Shown: positions 57,147-64,000 of the stretch, one piece after another
How the letters are laid out: each line of letters opens with the position of its first letter
Position numbering within the stretch: position 1 is the stretch's first letter
Assembly (NCBI GenBank): GCA_029204225.1
Contig: CM055092.1
Span: 26,060,122 to 26,124,121 of the forward strand
DNA length: 64,000 nt
Reading direction: 5' to 3'
DNA from: Diphasiastrum complanatum
Lineage: Eukaryota > Streptophyta > Lycopodiopsida > Lycopodiales > Lycopodiaceae
Notes under the pieces: generated by a model
Databases searched by the model: none
What the model saw: the letters and a program-made list of their open reading frames with translations, nothing else
What the model was told of the DNA's origin: nothing
Made by a program: the position numbers and the translations under genes

Positions 57147-57515
57147 TTGGATAGTACACAACTCGTGTATGTACTTGATCTATAAAGGGATCAACCAAAT
57201 CAATGAGAAGTTGATGTGGCATTGGCAAATTCTAGTTTTCTTTGTATTTTCCACATTTGTCTTGAGTTTTGATGAGTGGAATGCTCTTGTATACTTGAGT
57301 ACTTTAATCTCTGTTTACAGTTCGTACATGTACTATCCTCCATCACTCTCTTCATAGTTATTAATCATTTGATCCATTGCTCTTGCTTAAATCATAGTGT
57401 AATGCATCTAGATCAAGATCTTACACTTAGAACTTGATAAATCATTGTGTTAAGCAATCAATAACTCTTAATGATTGTTTTGTACTTCAAGGAGGTTGGA
57501 AATGGACTTCCATCA
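57147..57515 (-). repeat. LTR-like inverted copy, left
   Basis: Its reverse complement matches 57662-58027 along about 350 bp (for example tgcttaacacaatgat, gcattacactatgattta, cttgatctataaaggg). On the minus strand it would start TGATGGAAGTCC at 57515. A TATA-like TATAAAGGG lies on the plus strand at 57181, which disagrees with that orientation. Confidence 0.75.
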
Positions 57516-57661
57516 AAGAAGTACTATCATGGTTGTGGTAATATGGCTACAACACAAAGCATTGGCTATTTTTCCCATGCCAAAGGATCCACTTGAGATT
57601 GACATTAGCTTCTTAAGTTTTTTTATAATCATTGGATTTACAGGTTAGAATTGAGGAGGAG

Positions 57662-58027
57662 TGTTGAAATTGTCACCTTGCCAACCTCCTTGAAGTACCA
57701 AACATTAAGAATTATTGATTGCTTAACACAATGATCTATCAAGTTCTAAGTGTTAGATCTTGATCTAGATGCATTACACTATGATTTAAGCAAGAGCAAT
57801 GGATCAAATGATTAAAAACTATGTGTTGTGTGGAGGACAGTACTTGTATGGACTGTAAATAGAGATTAAAGTACTCAAGCATACAAGAGCATTCCACTCA
57901 TCAAAACTCAAGACAAATGTGGAAAATACAAAGAAAACTAGAATTTGCCAATGTCACATCAACTTCTCATTGATTTGGTTGATCCCTTTATAGATCAAGT
58001 ACATCCACGAGCTGCGTACTATCCAGC
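57662..58027 (+). repeat. LTR-like inverted copy, right
   Basis: Starts TGTTGAAATTG after TTGAGGAGGAG, the same type of polypurine tract as at 7807 and 25601, so it reads as a 3' LTR start on the plus strand. It ends where similarity to the left copy stops (CTATCCAGC). The spacer of about 146 bp between the two copies holds no ORF. Confidence 0.75.
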
Positions 58028-59265
58028 AAAAAAATCAGTAGTATTTAATATGATGGAATGTAAAAAAACCAGTAGTATTTAATTGTTAAAACTAGTTTTG
58101 TATTATAAATTTTATTTCTCTTGAGATTTGACATACAAGACAAAATCATGAGATAAGAAATAGTACATATTATCACTAAACAAGTAATTTGACAAGTTTT
58201 TTAAGATTTTATGACATAATATTATGTCAAATCGGTGATGACATAAAACATTTAGTTTATTAATAATCTAGGTGTCATAGATTTGATATAATTTGATGAC
58301 ATAATTACATGGTCAAATAAAGTTTTTTTGCTTTTGTCATGTGGCCTCTTAAATGGTTGCATGGGGTCATTTAGATTCATGATCAAAAGCATTTATGTTA
58401 TATTGAGGACCTTAGTGATATGTGACCTATATGATAAATATTTTTAATTGTTGGTGTGTGACCTATATAACCTTATATGAAATCATAGTAATTAGTTGAA
58501 ATATCATTTAGCATTGTAATAAAGATGTTGATCAATGGTGTGTTATCTAGTATATGATTTCTTGCATACAAAGCATAGAAAGGGCGAATACATATTGCTC
58601 GTCATGAGATACCATGGCACACTAGGCCAATCCAAAGAGATTTATCTTTAACTAACTCGAGCCAAGTATTAATTAATCAAATGAGTGATTGAGTGGGCAA
58701 TGAATCAATTGAGTATATGACTGATTGTTTGATTTTGATCATTCCATCTTGAAAGAAAGATCAAGTGAGATCATCACTCATCTTAGACAAGAGTTTAAAC
58801 TGAGAGCTTTGAACATTGACTGCTATGTGGTCTTTAAATTAGTTGAGATAGGCCTGCACGCACTATCTACTGATGTCTAACATTTGTCAGTATAAACCTC
58901 ATTTTGATTGCTCATCATGTGTTGCCCCACCCAAGCAATTTTCTTGATAGCAATGTTACTAGAATATTAGATTTACATTAAGCATAAGTAGAATATACAT
59001 GGATTAGATGTTGGCATGTCTTTAACAAATTTTATTATATTTGTTCAGTACATACGGTCTCATAATGATTACTTATGATGTGGTATAGAGTAGCTGGCTA
59101 CGGTGTGTATATGTCATCGACGATGTCATCATCATCAAATAGCAATTCATCTCATGATCGCAACAGCAGTATATATTGTTATTGGTATTGACATCAATTG
59201 CACTTTATTTGTTATTTTAATATGAGTGTATAATTTTTCTTGCAAATTTCTTCTTACAATGACAT
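58028..59265. other. AT-rich, no recognised gene
   Basis: A near-duplication (agtagtatttaat, twice, 58040-58082) and many TGACATAA/TTATGTCA words at 58190-58310 in both orientations suggest a decayed DNA element. Confidence 0.45.
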
Positions 59266-59840
59266 TTGATTGGAATTATGAGTTCTAGGGAAATTATCGT
59301 ACCTCCACGTGATTTAGAGAAAGAAAAAAGAATTGAGCTCTATCACAGAAAAAAGGAGCAAGCAAGACTAAAGTACAATGAACAACTATTGACAAATTCA
59401 TCTTCAAGCTCTTCCATCAGTCGACGTAGATCGCCTATTGATTCATCACATGTATGTATATTGATTTATGTCATAATTTTTTTATTTGTAATAGTGATGT
59501 AATCTGATTTGCTCTTTGGATATAGTATATTGCTATTTGGAAAGCCAAGACACCACTCCATCACAAATGAAGGTTGAAAATGCACTAAATGTACAAAGAC
59601 TATTTTGTCAATTTTTGTCACATGTTACAATTCATCACATGTTAGAATTTGTCACTTTTCACTTGAATGACACTGTAATTGCATTATTGGACCAGTTTCA
59701 GCCAGAATATGATTAGAGGATACCATGTACATGCACACAATGCAAAGGCCTTAGGATTCAGAAAAGGAGGATTGTCAACGATCATATTTGGGCCAATGGA
59801 GTGCACACAGAGAATCCAAGAGTACGAGAGATAAACTCTT
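59266..59840 (+). pseudogene. possible CACTA-type transposon remnant (transposase-associated zinc-binding region)
   Basis: After a basic coiled-coil-like stretch (DLEKEKRIELYHRKKEQAR) and broken frames, about 59715-59810 reads IPCTCTQCKGLRIQKRRI, then VNDHIWANG. This resembles the C-x-C-x2-C...H pattern of the domain found N-terminal to CACTA (En/Spm) transposases. No transposase core is seen. The match is short and could be chance. Confidence 0.35.
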
Positions 59841-59947
59841 TAAAGTGTTTTTTGGAAATGCTTTAGTCTTTGACCCTTATGACACTTCAAGTATAGTTTG
59901 GCCAATAAATATTGAGCGATAGGATGAGTACCCCGATACTTTGAAAT

Positions 59948-60112
59948 CAATCTCTCACTTGCTTCTAAAAGAAAAAATCCAAATAGAATATTTAGATTAA
60001 GTTAGTCTCTCACTTGCTTCTAAAAGGAAAAATCCAAATACAATGATTAGATGAAGTTAATCTCTCACTTGCTTCTAAAAGAAAAAATCCAAATAGAATG
60101 ATTAGATATAGT
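59948..60112 (+). repeat. tandem repeat, three 55-bp units
   Basis: Units start at 59951, 60006 and 60061 with TCTCTCACTTGCTTCTAAAA, then AATCCAAATA and GATTAGAT. The exact 55-bp spacing and few differences indicate a recent array. Confidence 0.93.
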
Positions 60113-60161
60113 TAATCTTGATTTCCATATTCAATCACCCATAATAGCCTCTCATTCACGT

Positions 60162-60162
<1 letters not shown>

Positions 60163-60217
<55 letters not shown>
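60163..60217 (+). repeat. (AG)n microsatellite, 55 bp
   Basis: Pure AG dinucleotides just upstream of the H LTR. Confidence 0.98.
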
Positions 60218-60219
<2 letters not shown>

Positions 60220-60265
60220 ATGAAAGAGTTAAAGGTAACCAACACTCCCAACTCTAGGAAGGTGT

Positions 60266-61097
60266 TGTGAAAAATGCAAAAATAAGCTTGGTAGAGGCCA
60301 AAAAACTTGTATATAGATAAACACACATGTGTGGAGACTGTTCCCATGTGTGAAACTAGTGTACTTGTCATGTACCATAATCATATAGGATGTACATATG
60401 ATTTAATTCAAGTTCTAGTGGCTAAAAAGACCAAAAACTAGTTTTCTAGACATATGACACATGGCATCAATCTATTGATTGCATGAGCCACATCTTTTGG
60501 TTAGGTGTCATATCCCATGTGTAGAGGACAGCTCACACATGTGGAATAAGCTGAAGTAGGCGAATTTTGAGTTCTAGAAGATTTTCAAGTAGATCTCCAT
60601 ATAGAAGGAAAATAGGCCAAAAGTGCTCAAAATAGAAGGTTTTGTCCAAGTGTCAGTTTTGCATGATGAATCATCATATGACAAAGCACCTTCACACATG
60701 TGGGATCAGAGGGATGATAAGTACCACGAGCTCCCACTTATTGTATATATAGAGCCACATTTGGCCATAATCATGGTGAGACACCAATCTTGGTTTTGGA
60801 AGCAATTTTGAGTGATTATCTCCATTTGTCTACATTTGTTTTGATTGTTTTGAGGTTCTATCAATGTGTACTTGACTTTTAGGTTGGAGTCCGTACTCAG
60901 ACAGTGTTTCATACGTGTGAAACCATAAAGTGCACCTACCTTCAATTAATGATTGTTCTTGTTAGGATTTTGTGTCTAGAATTGATCTAGATTGATCTTA
61001 ATCTGAAGTAGATTGATAGATCAAGTAATCTGACAACCAATCCCTCTTGAGGATCAGATTAGGATCCACTCTTGGTCCTTTTTGTACTTTTTGCACA
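60266..61097 (+). repeat. 5' LTR of element H
   Basis: Ends TGTGAAAAAT and TTTTTGCACA, approximately inverse, the latter directly before the primer-binding site. TATATATAG at 60744-60752 is a likely promoter. CACACATGTG-type motifs occur at about 60331, 60536 and 60692, and ATACGTGTGAA at 60911. The start is inferred from the inverse ends. Confidence 0.75.
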
Positions 61098-61109
61098 TGG
61101 TATCAGAGC
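61098..61109 (+). other. primer-binding site of element H
   Basis: TGGTATCAGAGC, initiator-Met type, immediately after the LTR CA. Confidence 0.95.
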
Positions 61110-62761
61110 CTAGTACAAGAGGTTTTGTTGAAATAGATAGGGTTAATCGAAATCAAAGCCAAAATTAGCAGTTTTTTGAAAACTAGTCAAATTTTGTGTA
61201 GCGAGTTGGATTTGATAGCTATCCTCAAAATTTTTGGTCCAGATCTTGTTGTGGGCTGTAGGAACCCTTTTCACACGTGAGGCCATACATCTCCGGTTTT
61301 GACTGAGAAATTTCAAAAATTTGTAGAATTTGACTCACATACCCAATTTAAGTGATTTTTGGTGCAAAATCAAGCATTTTCTATAGAGAATCTAATCCCT
61401 TGATTAGTTCTTGGATTAGATTAGTCAAGAAATTAAATTTGAAGCCTGAATTAGGTTCATTAATTGATTATCTCTGATTTTTTGAGTGCATGTTAAAGTT
61501 GAGAGAGATTTTGCTAAAAATCATGGATTAAGGAGTGATATGCAAGGTGAGAGGATGAAATCCATTGTACCATCACTCTAGATTTGTTCAAGAGTGATAG
61601 GGTCAAGTTTATAAGCATCAATTTGCTAGAAAACATCCTTGTATTTGTCCTCCAAGTGAAACCTTTGAGAGTTTCTAGTGCATATAGAGCATCTATGCAA
61701 ATCTTTTGTAGAATTTGACATAGATTGGCTTCAATTGAGAGTTCTAGAAAAGAGATTGAGATCCAAGTTACATTGTTCAACCCTACTCAATTTGTTTGAG
61801 TGATTGTAAGGTTTAAAAAGAGTCATTAAGGTGTCTATGACAAATGTGTAGAGAGAGATCCAATTTTCTAAGTTCCTTCCTTTGTAGAGGGCAAGATCTA
61901 GAAGCTCATTATGTGTTGTTATAGGTGAAGAATTTGTCTTCTCCTAGGTGATCAAATCTTTCTAAGTGGTATTAGCTCTTTGAAACACAATATCTTAGTG
62001 AGAAAAATCACAACTTTTGATTTGAATTTCATTCCAAGTCTTAAAAAGTAGAGGAATTGGTGGAATCCAATAGGAGTGATTGAATTCAATTTGTTGAGCA
62101 AAAATTGACATAGTATGTATGAAACTCAAATTAGTTCTATTCAACTTTCTTTGTGAGAGTGTGAGGGTCAATTTGTGATCCAATTGGATGTCTAGAATGA
62201 GGAGGAGTCTATATTTGAATATTCATGCATGGTTGAGATCTTTGTGAATCTCTAGTTGTCTAATTTTTTAAGCTTTATTGGTGGTATAGTTTGTTGTCAA
62301 ATCAAATCAAATTCATTCTAAATCTCAAGTGTGAGATTATTTGGGTCAAGAGTGAGTCCAAAAGAAGTGATTAAGTTTGATTTTCATGTATTTGAAACAA
62401 AGCCCATCTTTTGTTCAAGGATCTCAAGTGTTGAGGAACTAGTCAAGTGAAAAGGAAAATCTAGGTGTCAAATCTTTTTCATATCCATTTCAACTTTCAA
62501 AAGAAAGAGTCATTGGTATTTGATGAGTCCAATAGGAGATTGGATCTGATTTCTTTAGTGATTTGATTCAAAGATTGTGTGCTTTTGTCTTAGTGATCAA
62601 AGCAAAGTTTCCAAGTGACTAGTCATTAATGTGAAGATTGATTCTTAGGTTTGTGAGGTAGATCTTTTGTAGATCCTTCTAGATTGTTAAAGATGTTCAA
62701 ATCTAGTCTCTTGAAAGTCACAAATTACATTTGTAGAATCATATCATAGGTTTTTATTCAC
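61110..62761 (+). other. long noncoding leader of element H
   Basis: About 1.65 kb without a long ORF on the plus strand, rich in words such as AAGTGA, GAGTCCAATAGGAG and TTTGAGT. It is longer than the leaders of A and F (about 0.57-0.59 kb), so material may have been inserted or gag sequence may have decayed here. Confidence 0.55.
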
Positions 62762-63850
62762 ATGGCATCAATAGGTGGCATCCTATTGAAGGAAAGAAAG
62801 GATCCTAAGTGCAACCTTTGTGGAAAGGGAGGATATTTTTTCTCAAGATGCTACAAAAAGGAGACCAGCCCATCCAAGGAGAATCAAAGCAAGGGGGCCG
62901 AGGTGAAGGATGGAGCTTCAAGTTCAAAATGCAAATACGAGAAGGACAAGTCCAAGGAAAGGTGTTTCCTTTGTGGAAAGGTGAATGAGGCTTGGAGTCT
63001 CACAAGGACTTGCAAGATTTGTCTTCAAGAGTCCATCACAACACATGTCAAATCTTTTGAAATTTTTCATTTGGAAGTGCATTGTTTGGTTCAAGATGCA
63101 AAGATAGATGTCACTTTCATGAAAGTAACTTGGATTTATTTTATGTCCTTGGAAAGTATTTTGCTTGGAACTTTGGACAAGTTCAAACTTATTGTTATTA
63201 TCCAAGAGAAATCAATCAAGAATAAGGAGCAATCACAAAATAAAAATAGTTTGATTTATGCTCTCATGTCAACTTATGAAGAACCATTTTGCTTTGAAGA
63301 GATTTTTGTATCTCAAAGGTGGATTAAGGCAATATTAGGTGAGTGTGATGCTTTAAAAAATAGCAAAATATGTTTTCCTTGTAAGCTTACATTAGTTATG
63401 AAGTCAATGAAATGCAGATATCTTCATAATGTAGGATCTTTTGGTTTCAATAAGATCATGAATGATGTGTTGATTCATAAAGATGAAAATTGTAAGTTTT
63501 CAATCTTAAAGGCAAGTTGTAAACTTCTTATGAGAATAAGTGAAGCATCCAAAGTGGACACTTATATCCATAAGCAAGTAGTTAGCCTTATTGAGATGGA
63601 AATGCCTTTTGATTTCAATATTAGAAAAATCATGCCAAGTTGTGGTAATTTTTGGACTTATGTTTCTATCATAAGTAATTTTGATAATCATAGGAAGTGC
63701 ATATTGTGTGGTCATAGTTGTTGTGATCATTATGAGACATGGAGGTCTCGGATTTCCATCAAGAAGGAGCACCAAGAGAGGATCTTAAAGAATCATCTCA
63801 AGGTTCAAGTGTGCCAAGGATTGAGGAGGAGAGATCTTCTCAAGTTGTGA
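62762..63850 (+). CDS. element H ORF: rearranged gag-like protein with Cys-rich motifs (362 aa)
   Basis: The ATG at 62762 opens ASIGGILLKE, like copia gag starts in this window, but jumps at once to CNLCGKGGYFFSRC, a zinc knuckle whose His is replaced by Phe. A Lys/Ser-rich linker leads to a second Cys pair (CFLCGKVNE) and CKICLQ. Around residues 175-205, QRWIKAILGECDALKNSK resembles the N-terminal part of copia RT (DxxWxxAMxxEyxAL). A third cluster, CILCGHSCCDHYE, lies near residue 317. The frame is open for 1.09 kb, without the capsid, protease, integrase or catalytic RT. It looks like a deletion fusion kept open by chance or by use. Function unknown. Confidence 0.5.
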   Translation: MASIGGILLKERKDPKCNLCGKGGYFFSRCYKKETSPSKENQSKGAEVKDGASSSKCKYEKDKSKERCFLCGKVNEAWSLTRTCKICLQESITTHVKSFEIFHLEVHCLVQDAKIDVTFMKVTWIYFMSLESILLGTLDKFKLIVIIQEKSIKNKEQSQNKNSLIYALMSTYEEPFCFEEIFVSQRWIKAILGECDALKNSKICFPCKLTLVMKSMKCRYLHNVGSFGFNKIMNDVLIHKDENCKFSILKASCKLLMRISEASKVDTYIHKQVVSLIEMEMPFDFNIRKIMPSCGNFWTYVSIISNFDNHRKCILCGHSCCDHYETWRSRISIKKEHQERILKNHLKVQVCQGLRRRDLLKL

Positions 63851-64000
63851 TTCCAAAAAAGAAACTCAAGAAATATGGTTGATTCCATGTGGCTCACATT
63901 TCAAGGGAAAGAGGATCATATCTCATGTGGTATACATCTCATACTTACTTCTCTTATGTCATTTGATAAATCAATTTGCTTTAGTGAGATCATTGCATCT
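63851..64000 (+). other. end of window inside element H
   Basis: AT-rich and noncoding as far as visible. Confidence 0.5.

Larger units (their letters stand above)
60266..64000 (+). mobile_element. copia-type element H, 5' part (3' end outside the window)
   Basis: 5' LTR 60266-61097, primer-binding site 61098-61109, a long leader of about 1.65 kb, then an ORF starting at 62762 with a gag-like start but an abnormal body. It is probably a rearranged non-autonomous element. The right end and 3' LTR are not in the window. Confidence 0.8.

Overview
The window looks like repeat-dominated intergenic DNA from a large plant nuclear genome. It is AT-rich, and intact coding sequence is scarce. LTR retrotransposons, mostly Ty1/copia, fill most of the space, and nearly all primer-binding sites match the 3' end of plant initiator-Met tRNA. 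One clear host gene stands out: a two-exon cytochrome P450 of the CYP703 family (minus strand, 45291-47145), a land-plant enzyme of pollen-wall (sporopollenin) precursor synthesis. CYP703 plus this repeat load suggests a seed plant with a big genome, possibly a gymnosperm; the species cannot be read from the sequence. No rRNA, tRNA gene, CRISPR or bacterial-type operon was seen.

Layout. 1-3592: minus-strand copia element A, cut by the window edge, with 5' LTR and primer-binding site. 3593-8598: decayed plus-strand copia element B with 3' LTR. 8599-9331: a copia RT scrap and a truncated short-LTR element. 10213-18070: an 8-kb block bounded by inverted repeats of about 0.85 kb, each capped by a 41-bp palindrome; inside are gypsy debris, a possible small membrane-protein gene and a Mutator-type MITE with a perfect 9-bp target duplication. 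20667-25785: chimeric copia and gypsy remains. 26219-31370: mainly a minus-strand gypsy element with an additional coiled-coil ORF between integrase and 3' LTR. 32967-43498: a three-layer nest. Copia E carries a GGGCCC/poly-C insertion in its RT. Its 3' LTR was hit 15 bp from the start by element F, a complete 5.4-kb non-autonomous copia with TSD TTCTA, and the gag of F was in turn hit by a 275-bp solo LTR. 45291-47145: CYP703. 48284-48620: two tandem-repeat blocks. 49710-50600: 3' end of a LINE. 51982-56047: copia G, the best preserved gag-pol but still broken. 57147-58027: two LTR-like copies in inverted orientation. 59266-59840: a weak CACTA-like trace. 60266-64000: copia-type element H with a long open reading frame that is not a normal gag-pol.

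The genes do not form a pathway together. CYP703 is the only confident host gene and the rest is mobile-element history. The most useful leads are the gypsy ORF3, whose C-terminal part is kept in two diverged copies with many silent differences; the cargo sequences of F and H; the inverted-repeat block whose terminal palindromes have loops in the same orientation; the recurrent palindrome around CACACRTGTG in several LTR families; and a likely GC-AG intron in CYP703.
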